A stretch of 14,793 nucleotides of DNA from Oxalobacteraceae bacterium (lineage in GTDB: Bacteria > Pseudomonadota > Gammaproteobacteria > Burkholderiales > Burkholderiaceae_D), in contig JAIXQV010000265.1 in assembly GCA_027485535.1 (NCBI GenBank), positions 1 through 14,793 of the forward strand. The letters run 5' to 3'. How positions within the stretch are numbered: the stretch's first letter is position 1; the number at the start of each line of letters is the position of its first letter. Shown here in pieces: positions 6,580-14,343 of this stretch. The notes beneath the pieces are model-generated. The model was not told the origin of the DNA. It searched no databases and saw nothing but the letters and a program-made list of their open reading frames with translations. A program made the position numbers and the translations under genes.

Positions 6580-8805
6580 TCAACCCGATTCAAGCGCGCG
6601 CAGTTCCTCATTGGTGTGGCGTAAGCGATCGGCAAGCGCAATCGAGAGCGAGGCAAATAGTTGCGAGGCCATCACCGGATCCTCGCTCGCATAACGATCG
6701 AAATCTGGTCGCGGCAAAATCAGCAGCTCGGTATCCGTCACCGCCGCAACATCTGCCGAATGCGGGTGATGATCAAGGAAAGACATCTCACCAAAAAACT
6801 GCCCTCGCCCAAACGTCGCCATAAGCATACGCCGTGCATCTTCCAGCAATAAATCAATACGCACCGAACCATGGGCAATCAGCATCAGCGAATCGCCGGG
6901 TGCGCCTGCAATAAAAATCGATTCGCCCGCTGCATAAAAGCGTTTTTGCATGCAACGTTGTAGCGCAGCCAAGGTACTAGGCTGAATATCGCTGAATAAG
7001 TCGAACTCTTCAAGTTTCAAGGGCTGCCCTTCATCCACATGCACACCGAGCGTGCGCAGCGTCTCTTCCTCGACCCATTCCAGCGCGTCGGCAAAATCAT
7101 CAAAGATGCGAATCTCTTCACCGCTATGGGTGACACCCAGTTCTTTCAAATAACCGCGCAGATTACGCCCGGTCGGCAAGGTAAACGGCAAGCGCGAGAG
7201 CAATAAAGTCGCTCCGCGTTCAGCTAGCTGAGACCGTACGCGATCTAGCATGTGCGCGGCCGTCATATCAATCGATTGCACGCGCTGAAAATCCAGAATC
7301 AGGTAGCGTGCCTTTTGAAGATCGGGTTCCAGCTTGCGGTACAGCGCATCGGTATTACCGAAGAACAGGCTACCCTGCAACTCATAAATCAGATTACTCG
7401 CGCCATGCTCCCGCAGTGCCTCACGCTCTTTACGCGACCGCACCCGCTTGGAGAAAATCACGTCACCACGGCTCTGGTACCGTATGGTTGATGAGTGAAT
7501 CTGTTCTCGGATGAACATCAGAATCGCCAGCACGACGCCCAGCGCGGAAGCAGCAATCAAACCCACCATCTTGGCCACCACCACCACAGCAATGATGACC
7601 ATGAAATCCAGCAGCGTAACCCGCGATCGCGCCAGGTGAAATAAATGCCAGTCAATCATCCGAAAGCCGATCACCAGCAGCAAGCCTGCCAACGCGGCCA
7701 CCGGTAACCAGCATAGCAAAGGCGTCAGCACTAAAAACGCCAGCATCGACCACAGACCAGCGAACACGCCGGACATTTTTGTCATGCCACCACTGGCGCG
7801 GTTGATCAACGATGCGCCCATCGTGCCGGAACCCGGTGTGCCGCCAAACAGCGTTGAGGCCAGATTGCCCAGACCCTGACCGATCAGCTCACGGTTCGAG
7901 TCGTGCCGCGTGCCCGACATGGCATCCAGTACCAGACAGGTTTTAAGTGTGTCGATAGACAGCAGCACCGCCAATGTCAGCGCTGGCACGATCACTTGAT
8001 CCCAGTGCGGCAACGGTGCCGAACCAAACCTGTCCCAAGCCGCGACCATGCTGCCCCAGATACCACCAGAGCCGGTATCAAACCGTCCGATCACAAAAGT
8101 ATTCTGATCCAGACTTGCTAACGCAGGAGTTGAGCTGAGCGCGAGCAACCAGTACATCACCACACCGGCAGCCAGGCCCTGAATCACTGCCGGCACCCGG
8201 CGTGAGGGAAAGCGCGTGGCAATCATCATCATCGCCATGGTGGTAGCGCCAATCAGCACACTGGCAGCGCTCCAACTCGACGGGTTCAGCAAGGCGTCGA
8301 ACCAGTCAGTACCTGCTGGCGTGCCGAGCAGTTTCGGTAACTGTGAGGCGATGATGATCAAACCAACACCACTCAGATAGCCGCTCACCACAGGAAACGG
8401 CATATAGCGAATCAGCTGCCCGACACCAAACGCACCGAGCATGATCTGCAGCAGACTGCTGCAAACTGCGACGAGAAATAGAATAAGCAGGATCGATGCA
8501 GGGCTATGTCCCTGATGTACCAGTTCGACCGCAAGCGCCGAGATCACCGCCGCTGCCGGCGCGCTGGGCGCGGAGATCAGCCGCCGGGTGCCACCCAGCA
8601 GCGCGGCTAGCAGGCCGAGTATCGTTACCCCGATCAACCCTGCGATAGCGCCCTGCGCGCCAAACTGCGGCCCGAGCGGGGCCAAGATGGTCACACCAAA
8701 TGCGATCGCCGATGGCAGCGCCACCAGCATCGCGGCCAGACCACCCCACAGATCTCCCGCCAGGTTGTTATCGTTACTGGCTGCGCTGCTGCCTGCACTA
8801 CTCAT
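6580..8805 (-). CDS. SulP-family anion transporter with STAS and cyclic-nucleotide-binding-like domains
   Basis: This 741-residue inner-membrane protein has three parts. Residues about 15-435 are a SulP/SLC26 transporter with many hydrophobic helices. It includes the motif region PFPVVSGYLSGVGLII (136-151) and SIDTLKTC (283-290), followed by GGTPGSGTMGASLINR (321-336). Residues about 470-575 form a STAS domain with a strand LILDFQRVQSIDMTAAHML (502-520). Residues about 600-730 form a Crp-type cyclic-nucleotide-binding fold, with FFGEMSFLDHHPHSADVAA at 670-688. In cNMP-binding members this loop has Arg before the Ser-Ala; here it is His682, so ligand binding is uncertain. The substrate could be sulfate, bicarbonate or a dicarboxylate and cannot be told from sequence. 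The ATG follows GAGGAG by 4 nt. The 741-residue length fits the three-domain form. The gene is divergent from the MASE1-like gene. Confidence 0.92.
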   Translation of the reverse strand: MSSAGSSAASNDNNLAGDLWGGLAAMLVALPSAIAFGVTILAPLGPQFGAQGAIAGLIGVTILGLLAALLGGTRRLISAPSAPAAAVISALAVELVHQGHSPASILLILFLVAVCSSLLQIMLGAFGVGQLIRYMPFPVVSGYLSGVGLIIIASQLPKLLGTPAGTDWFDALLNPSSWSAASVLIGATTMAMMMIATRFPSRRVPAVIQGLAAGVVMYWLLALSSTPALASLDQNTFVIGRFDTGSGGIWGSMVAAWDRFGSAPLPHWDQVIVPALTLAVLLSIDTLKTCLVLDAMSGTRHDSNRELIGQGLGNLASTLFGGTPGSGTMGASLINRASGGMTKMSGVFAGLWSMLAFLVLTPLLCWLPVAALAGLLLVIGFRMIDWHLFHLARSRVTLLDFMVIIAVVVVAKMVGLIAASALGVVLAILMFIREQIHSSTIRYQSRGDVIFSKRVRSRKEREALREHGASNLIYELQGSLFFGNTDALYRKLEPDLQKARYLILDFQRVQSIDMTAAHMLDRVRSQLAERGATLLLSRLPFTLPTGRNLRGYLKELGVTHSGEEIRIFDDFADALEWVEEETLRTLGVHVDEGQPLKLEEFDLFSDIQPSTLAALQRCMQKRFYAAGESIFIAGAPGDSLMLIAHGSVRIDLLLEDARRMLMATFGRGQFFGEMSFLDHHPHSADVAAVTDTELLILPRPDFDRYASEDPVMASQLFASLSIALADRLRHTNEELRALESG

Positions 8806-8829
8806 GAAACTCCTCGAAGCGTTGGCGCG

Positions 8830-8835
8830 AGTATA
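8830..8835 (-). promoter_or_regulatory. Candidate -10 box of the SulP gene
   Basis: The minus strand reads TATACT, five of six matches to the -10 consensus, 24 nt upstream of the SulP start codon, which would give a leader of about 18 nt. The -35 region is poor (TAAATT at 17 nt), so an activator may be needed if this is the promoter. Confidence 0.35.
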
Positions 8836-8849
8836 GAGAAGATGCGATC

Positions 8850-8877
8850 GGAAATTTATCTTGAAAAAGAAATTTCC
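8850..8877. repeat. Inverted repeat upstream of the SulP gene
   Basis: GGAAATTT (8850-8857) and AAATTTCC (8870-8877) form a perfect 8-bp inverted repeat with a 12-nt spacer. It covers the place where a -35 box for the SulP promoter would be. On the plus strand a T-rich stretch follows, but no plus-strand gene ends nearby. An operator in the divergent 225-nt gap is therefore more likely than a terminator. The function is inferred. Confidence 0.4.
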
Positions 8878-9030
8878 TTTTTATTATTGTTTAGAAAAAT
8901 TTTTATGCTGACAGAGGCCCCTGAATCATTAAATTTCAGAGCTTGTACGTTCAAACTTTAAGTTAAACTCAAACGACCTTAAAGTAGCTTTTGTCTGCAT
9001 TATTAGCGTTTACACGCCATTCGCAATCAC

Positions 9031-9573
9031 ATGTATATCCTGGCCGTCGCGATCCTCTACTTCGTTGGCTTTTACGCGAATGATGTTTTGTTCTCTGATC
9101 TCGAGCATCATCGAGGTGCCCACTGGATTTTTCTGCCGGCTGGCTTGCGTCTGCTCGGTATTCTTCTGCTGGGCAGCACGGGGGCTATTGGGATTTTTCT
9201 GGGGTCACTTCTGGCCGCGCTGATTATGGATCAGTCCACCCCGCTTGGCATGGTCGTAGAGTCCCTGATCTCTGCAGGAGCGCCTCTTCTCACCTATTAC
9301 TTGGCGCTACGCTATGGCCTCTCCGTCAATCTGAAGAACCTCACCGCAAGGTCGCTGTTCATATTGGCCACCTTCTTTGCTGCAATGAGCGCGCTGCTGC
9401 ACTCGATTTGGTTCGCGACCCAAGACATTGCTGAAAGCTTTGCTGCAAGTTTTCTCGCCATGTTTGTCGGCAATCTGCTTGGAACCATCATTGTTTTATA
9501 TATCATCCGCGCAGGTTTGATTTTTGTAGATAATCGATGGAAACGATCGAAAAACCAAAACGAATCGGAGTGA
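9031..9573 (+). CDS. Six-helix MASE1-like integral membrane protein without an output domain
   Basis: The 180-residue protein is almost entirely hydrophobic, with about six predicted helices near residues 1-15, 31-49, 51-66, 73-94, 105-128 and 137-166, and a basic tail KRSKNQ. The stretch WIFLPAGLRLLGILLLG followed by GAIGIFLGSLL resembles the start of MASE1 sensory domains, and FVGNLLGTIIV (145-155) resembles their last helices. MASE1 normally precedes GGDEF or histidine-kinase domains; none follows here, and the frame closes with TGA. A signal receptor or scaffold acting with a separate protein is possible, but function is unknown. An in-frame TAG lies about ten codons upstream, so ATG 9031 is the first ATG. 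No good Shine-Dalgarno precedes it. It is the only plus-strand gene, divergent from the SulP transporter and convergent with the OsmC-YcaO gene 55 nt away. Confidence 0.75.
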   Translation: MYILAVAILYFVGFYANDVLFSDLEHHRGAHWIFLPAGLRLLGILLLGSTGAIGIFLGSLLAALIMDQSTPLGMVVESLISAGAPLLTYYLALRYGLSVNLKNLTARSLFILATFFAAMSALLHSIWFATQDIAESFAASFLAMFVGNLLGTIIVLYIIRAGLIFVDNRWKRSKNQNESE

Positions 9574-9622
9574 CGGCCTGCATAGCTTCGCGCTGAATGG
9601 TTGTTAGTGACGGCCGTCTTTT
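9572..9622 (+). terminator. Weak candidate terminator of the MASE1-like gene
   Basis: GACGGCC (9572-9578, overlapping the stop codon) can pair with GGCCGTC (9612-9618), which is followed by TTTT. The loop is 33 nt, long for a factor-independent terminator. It lies in the short convergent gap with the OsmC-YcaO gene. Transcription may instead end by collision or Rho. Confidence 0.25.
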
Positions 9623-9628
9623 CCGCGA

Positions 9629-11836
9629 TCACGGTGTTGGTAGTAACCGTCCGATGGTCCGTGCCTTATGCAATTTTTTGTAGCTATCGATCAGGCGATG
9701 GTGCCTGTCTAGCCCCTCTAGTTTCATGCTGGTTGGCGTTAATCCGTAAAAGCGTACGCCACCCTCGACTGATCCCATAACGGCATCCATCCGATCATTG
9801 CCAAACATCCGGCGGAAGTTCACTGCATAATCTTCCAGCGCCATATCCTGATCGAGCAGCACCTCCAGCACCACGCTCAACGCCTGATAAAACAACCCGC
9901 GCTCGGCAGTATTATCGTTGTACTGTAGGAAGGCCTGCACCAACTCGAGCGTCTCTTCGAATTGCTGCAAGGCGAGATGAATCAGTAGTTTCAACTCGAG
10001 AACGGTCAGCTGTCCCCAGACCGTATTCTCGTCAAACTCGATACCAATCAATGTCGCAATGTCAGTGTAATCATCCAGCTCATGCGTATCTAATCGCTCA
10101 AGTAGCGCCGCCAGACGTGCGTCGTCCAGCCGATGCAAGTTCAGGATATCGGCACGAAACAAAAGCGCCTGGTTGGTGTTATCCCAAATCAAATCTTCAA
10201 CCGGATACACCTCAGAATACCCAGGCACCAGAATCCGACAGGCGACAGCACCCAACTGGTCAACGACTGCCGTGTACACCTCTTTACCCATCTCGTTCAG
10301 AATACGAAACAGACTTGCGGCTTCCTCGACATTCGCGTTCTCACCATGACTAGAAAAGTCCCACTCAACGAATTCGTAATTCGCTTTGCTACTGAAGAAA
10401 CGCCAAGACACAATGCCGCTGGAATCGATGAAATGCTCAACAAAATTATTCGGCTCAGTGACTGCGTTACTTTCAAAGGTAGGTCGGGGCAAATCATTCA
10501 GCCCCTCAAAGCTGCGACCCTGTAGCAATTCAGTGAGACTACGCTCCAGCGCTACCTCGAAGTTGGGGTGCGCGCCGAATGATGAAAAAACACCGCCAGT
10601 GCGTGGGTTCATCAAGGTGACGCACATCACCGGATAAACGCCACCCAGCGACGCATCTTTCACCAACACTGGAAAGCCCTGCTCCTCCAGCCCTTGAATA
10701 CCGGCGAGGATGTTGGGGTATTTCGCCAGCACCTCGTGCGGCACATCCGGCAAGGCGATTTCACCCTCCAAAATTTCTCGCTTTACCGCGCGCTCGAAAA
10801 TCTCAGACAGGCATTGCACCTGCGCTTCCGCCAGCGTATTACCAGCGCTCATGCCATTGCTGGCAAATAGGTTTTCAATGAGGTTCGACGGGAAATACAC
10901 CACCTCACCGTCTGACTGTCGTACATACGGCAGTGAACAGATGCCGCGCTCCACATTGCCCGAGTTAGTGTCGATCAGATGCGAACCACGCAACTCACCG
11001 TCGGGGTTATAGATGGCAAGACAATACGCATCCAAGATGTCCACCGGCAGCGCATCATCCGGCCCCGGCATGAACCAGCGCTCATTCGGGTAATGAACAA
11101 ACGCCGCGTTGGCGATCTCTTCGCCCCAGTAAGCGCCGGCGTAGAAATGGTTATTACTCAGCCGCTCAATATACTCACCCAATGCCGACGCCAATGCACT
11201 TTCTTTAGTCGCGCCCTTGCCATTGGTAAAACACATCGGTGAGTGTGCATCACGAATATGCAAGGACCACACATGGGGAATGATATTGCGCCAGGAAGCA
11301 ATTTCAATCTTGATGCCCAAGTCAGCCAACAGACCCGACATATTGGCGATGGTTTGCTCCAAGGGCAGGTCTTTGCCTGCGATGAAGGTGCTGGTGTCAG
11401 CAGCCGGATTTATGCTTAGCAAAGACTGTGCGTCGGCATCCAGGCTCTCGACTTCCTCAATAACAAACTCGGGTCCGGCTTGGACAACTTTTTTGACGGA
11501 ACAGCGCTCAATGGAACGCAAAATGCCGCGGCGATCGACTTCCGAAATATCCGGCGGCAACTCAACCTGAATCTTGAAAATTTGCTGATAACGATTTTCT
11601 GGATCAACAATATTGTTTTGCGACAAACGGATATTGTCGGTGGGAATATTACGGGTGTCGCAGTACAACTTCGCGAAATACGCGGCGCATAAAGCCGACG
11701 ACGCCAAAAAATAATCGAAAGGACCGGGCGCCGATCCATCGCCCTTATAGCGAATAGGCTGGTCTGCAATGACTATGAAGTCATCGAACTTCGCTTCAAG
11801 ACGCAGCTTATCGAGAAATTTAACCTTGATTTCCAC
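9629..11836 (-). CDS. OsmC-YcaO fusion, probable accessory protein for ribosomal protein S12 methylthiolation
   Basis: The 735-residue protein joins an OsmC-like domain (residues 1 to about 135) to a YcaO domain (about 155-590) and an alpha-helical C-terminal region (about 590-735). Both OsmC cysteines are present: C50 in SSALCAAYFAK and C112 in ERCSVKKVV. The YcaO ATP/Mg site is seen in GEYIERLSNNHF (E221, E224) and in LSEIFERAVKREI (E345, E348). The layout matches the group related to E. coli YcaO, which assists RimO in beta-methylthiolation of aspartate 88 of S12. RimO is not in the window. The C-terminus ends LLPTP, lacking the full PxPxP tail of azoline-forming RiPP cyclodehydratases. 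The start is GTG without a good ribosome binding site. A DUF4214-methyltransferase gene lies 90 nt upstream. The S12 role is family knowledge; what the OsmC part does here is not known. Confidence 0.88.
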   Translation of the reverse strand: MEIKVKFLDKLRLEAKFDDFIVIADQPIRYKGDGSAPGPFDYFLASSALCAAYFAKLYCDTRNIPTDNIRLSQNNIVDPENRYQQIFKIQVELPPDISEVDRRGILRSIERCSVKKVVQAGPEFVIEEVESLDADAQSLLSINPAADTSTFIAGKDLPLEQTIANMSGLLADLGIKIEIASWRNIIPHVWSLHIRDAHSPMCFTNGKGATKESALASALGEYIERLSNNHFYAGAYWGEEIANAAFVHYPNERWFMPGPDDALPVDILDAYCLAIYNPDGELRGSHLIDTNSGNVERGICSLPYVRQSDGEVVYFPSNLIENLFASNGMSAGNTLAEAQVQCLSEIFERAVKREILEGEIALPDVPHEVLAKYPNILAGIQGLEEQGFPVLVKDASLGGVYPVMCVTLMNPRTGGVFSSFGAHPNFEVALERSLTELLQGRSFEGLNDLPRPTFESNAVTEPNNFVEHFIDSSGIVSWRFFSSKANYEFVEWDFSSHGENANVEEAASLFRILNEMGKEVYTAVVDQLGAVACRILVPGYSEVYPVEDLIWDNTNQALLFRADILNLHRLDDARLAALLERLDTHELDDYTDIATLIGIEFDENTVWGQLTVLELKLLIHLALQQFEETLELVQAFLQYNDNTAERGLFYQALSVVLEVLLDQDMALEDYAVNFRRMFGNDRMDAVMGSVEGGVRFYGLTPTSMKLEGLDRHHRLIDSYKKLHKARTIGRLLPTP

Positions 11837-11926
11837 TGAATACTTTCAAAAGAGTCGTTGTGTCGGCGCTGTTGAAATCGCCAGTACACCATCGGCATCA
11901 TCACCGCAGATTCATCACTGCGCGCC

Positions 11927-12970
11927 CTACTGCGGCGCGAGCACCATCACGATATTGCCGAGTGATTCATCATGGCCGGATGCCAATCCCGGCGCATCCC
12001 AGCAGGCACTAAAGTAGCAGGCCCGTACATGGCCACCGGCCGCTTCGGCAAAAGTCAGCAGTTCACGCACGCCGAATTCACGATGATGGAAATGCGCGTC
12101 CCAATTGCCACCGCTGGCCGGATACACTTCCTGCGGATTCACCCGGTTGAATACCTTGTCCAGATTCTCGCGCCGAAAAAAATTCGGCGTCGTCAGGTAA
12201 AGCACACCATCCGGCTCAAGCAAGGACAGCAAAAAGCGCAAAACTTCCACCGGGTTTACCACCAGATGCTCGAGCACCTCACAAAACAAAATATGCGTAT
12301 AGCGTGGTAATGATGCAGACAACGCCGCGAACTGATCCGGTGCTTGCAAATCAATGGAATGAAATGCCCTCGCGCCCAGCTTGCTATGCGCAACCTCCGC
12401 GGTGAAACCAATGTAGTCATCCGCAACCGGTCGGTCTGCTATCGCCAACATCAGTTGCGGAAAAAACCGATGGTACAACGCACTGAAATCAGAAGCGCCA
12501 AATTCAAGCAAGCGCGCCTGCTCACGCCCGGCACCAAGAATCGCGAGCGCATTCATGGTTTCAAAAAACCGCTGCTGATGCGTAACGCCATATTCACGCT
12601 GCCCAATAATCAGCGGGTGAGCCGGGTTCTCGAATACCTCACGCCAGGCCGCCAGATAATCTTCCCAGCCAAGCGCTGCACACGCCGCCAGGTCGTCCGA
12701 CAAACGTCGTGCAGCATCCGTCAAATCAAGGGGTGCAGCGCCACCATCCAGCAGCGCACCGGCCGCTAGCCGCTCTGAAAGACGTAGAAACTCGTCCGAG
12801 ACCGTCAACGCCCGCAACAAGCCGGCCGCATCCAACTGCCCTGCGGCCAACTGCGCTGCATACATGGCAAGACCGCCAGCGTCCGGCTCGCGGTGTAGTA
12901 CGGCGCGATACGCCAAGCTCACCACATCGGTAAAGTCACTGGCATCTTTGGGAAAAAACTTGCGCAACAT
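11927..12970 (-). CDS. DUF4214 domain fused to a class I SAM-dependent methyltransferase
   Basis: With ATG at 12970 the protein has 347 residues. Residues about 12-66 match DUF4214, recognisable from LAYRAVLHREPDAGGLAMY and the SDEFLR end of the repeat. This domain is often seen in surface or glycan-related proteins. The rest is a Rossmann methyltransferase with motif I LLEFGASDFSAL (154-165), the acidic EVLEHL (231-236) and a YLTTPNFF strand (258-265) as in the Methyltransf_11/23 groups. The substrate cannot be told; sugar or glycolipid methylation is one idea from the DUF4214 partner. The frame is open to TTG 13006, but ATG 12970 has AGG 5 nt upstream and is preferred. It starts 42 nt after the stop of the integrase gene and may be read from it. 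OsmC-YcaO follows 90 nt downstream, so a link to that gene is possible but unproven. Confidence 0.8.
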   Translation of the reverse strand: MLRKFFPKDASDFTDVVSLAYRAVLHREPDAGGLAMYAAQLAAGQLDAAGLLRALTVSDEFLRLSERLAAGALLDGGAAPLDLTDAARRLSDDLAACAALGWEDYLAAWREVFENPAHPLIIGQREYGVTHQQRFFETMNALAILGAGREQARLLEFGASDFSALYHRFFPQLMLAIADRPVADDYIGFTAEVAHSKLGARAFHSIDLQAPDQFAALSASLPRYTHILFCEVLEHLVVNPVEVLRFLLSLLEPDGVLYLTTPNFFRRENLDKVFNRVNPQEVYPASGGNWDAHFHHREFGVRELLTFAEAAGGHVRACYFSACWDAPGLASGHDESLGNIVMVLAPQ

Positions 12971-13012
12971 AATTGCCTGGCGGAAAAATGCGCCATGGTA
13001 ACGCAAGCGGGA

Positions 13013-14254
13013 TCAAGCACCCGCCAGACCCAGTGGCACCATTTCCACCGCCTCGCGCAGCCGATCCCGGCTTAGGTGCGCGTAGCGGCTAGTGGTCCGG
13101 ATATCTGCATGCCCTAGCAACTGCTGCACTTCGTACAGGCTACGCCCGGCATTCACTAAAAAACTGGCAAAACTATGCCGTAAGTCGTGAATTCGAAACT
13201 CCGGTAGCGCCGCGCGCTTGCGGCACGCATCCCAGCTGTAATAGATCGATACAAACGGCTTACCCGTCGCCGGATTACAAAAAATATGCTCGTGACGCCC
13301 TGCATCGCTTTGCCTTAATTCACCAATGACCCGCATCGCCTCGGCCGACAACGGCACGTGACGAATCTTGCCCGACTTGGTTTTAGGAATACGCCACAGC
13401 CGCTGCTCGACATCGATATCCACCCATTTAGCATCGAGTACCTCGCGCTTACGCGCACCGGTCAGCACTAAAAATCGAACAATAGCCTCAAGCCGCTGAT
13501 TCGGGCTCTGCCGAATCTCGCGCATCAAAATCTCCGATTGAGCCGGCGTTAAATACCGTTCGATACGATTATCGTCACGCAAATTCATCAGATCTTGTGC
13601 TGGGTTCATAGAAACACCCGCAAGCTGCCACCGGTTCGCCAGCCGGAAGCCATAGCGCAGTAAGACTAAAAATCGGTTGCAGGTGCCCGGCGCATAATCC
13701 GCCTCGCGCATTGCCGACACGGCCACCGCAATATCCTTCGGCATCACTGCACCGAGGGCAAGATGACCTAAATTTGGCACGATATGGTTGTTGATCATCG
13801 AGCGGTCAGTCACCCAGCTGCGCTTATAACTTTTTGCGTAAGGCAGATAATGTTCGATGAAGAACTCAGCGACTGTGAGTGTGTTGATGGGCGGCGACTC
13901 AGGTAGCTGAGGCGTCTCAGGCAGCGCGGGCATCTGAGGCTCCCCAGTCACCGTCACCATACCCTGCTGCGACGTAGCTATGTTTGGCTTCGGTTCTGCA
14001 AGCGATCGTATGTCACGCAATACCTGGCGGGCTGCATCGCGCGCCTCTGCCAGTGTCATGATGCGCGCATCACCCAGAGTCTTGATACGCGCCTTACCGT
14101 CCACTCGATAGCGCACCCGGAAATTCATTCTGCCGTTACGCAAAACATCTACATAAAAACCCTTGATCAAAGTGTCAAATAGCTCCAGATGCGGCTTATC
14201 TGACGGGCAGCAAACATCATCCAACAGCTTTTGCGTAAGGATTTGTAGCGACAC
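13013..14254 (-). CDS. Tyrosine recombinase / site-specific integrase
   Basis: The 413-residue protein is a full-length phage-type tyrosine recombinase. Residues 1-80 form an arm-type DNA-binding domain (KGFYVDVLRNGRMNFRVRYR). A Pro/Glu-rich linker follows at about 104-123, then a core-binding domain (about 125-225) and the catalytic domain. All active-site residues are visible: R268 (TGARKREVLDAKW), K293 (KTKSGKIRHVPL), H356 and R359 (HDLRHSF), H382 (LLGHADI) and the nucleophile Y391 (SRYAHLS). The start is GTG with an ideal GGAGGT 5 nt upstream, but that site is locked in a hairpin at 14261-14275. A paralogous integrase ends just upstream in the same orientation. The linker makes it slightly longer than typical for the family. 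It indicates a mobile or island region; no tRNA or att core is seen. Confidence 0.95.
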   Translation of the reverse strand: MSLQILTQKLLDDVCCPSDKPHLELFDTLIKGFYVDVLRNGRMNFRVRYRVDGKARIKTLGDARIMTLAEARDAARQVLRDIRSLAEPKPNIATSQQGMVTVTGEPQMPALPETPQLPESPPINTLTVAEFFIEHYLPYAKSYKRSWVTDRSMINNHIVPNLGHLALGAVMPKDIAVAVSAMREADYAPGTCNRFLVLLRYGFRLANRWQLAGVSMNPAQDLMNLRDDNRIERYLTPAQSEILMREIRQSPNQRLEAIVRFLVLTGARKREVLDAKWVDIDVEQRLWRIPKTKSGKIRHVPLSAEAMRVIGELRQSDAGRHEHIFCNPATGKPFVSIYYSWDACRKRAALPEFRIHDLRHSFASFLVNAGRSLYEVQQLLGHADIRTTSRYAHLSRDRLREAVEMVPLGLAGA

Positions 14255-14259
14255 CGAGC

Positions 14260-14275
14260 ACCTCCGTTGCGGAGG
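14260..14275 (-). promoter_or_regulatory. Hairpin that hides the integrase Shine-Dalgarno
   Basis: On the minus strand CCTCCG and CGGAGG pair perfectly around a CAA loop (14261-14275). The right arm contains the Shine-Dalgarno GGAGGT (14260-14265), which sits 5 nt before the GTG at 14254. When folded, the ribosome binding site would be masked. This suggests limited or conditional translation of the recombinase. The short stem (6 bp, GC-rich) is seen directly; the control role is inference. Confidence 0.5.
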
Positions 14276-14343
14276 GGGAATGTACTACGCGGATAAAGTT
14301 ACTCGTGGGCGCACATCAAGAAAGCACTGAAATTCTTGTTTAA

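Noticed and set aside
9629..12970. RiPP biosynthetic cluster
   Set aside because: No precursor peptide, dehydrogenase, protease or exporter is seen, the YcaO layout is of the S12-accessory type, and the PxPxP tail is missing.
14317..14338. Small hairpin (CAAGAA and TTCTTG) as terminator of the second integrase
   Set aside because: The stem is only 6 bp, AT-rich, and no T run follows on the minus strand.
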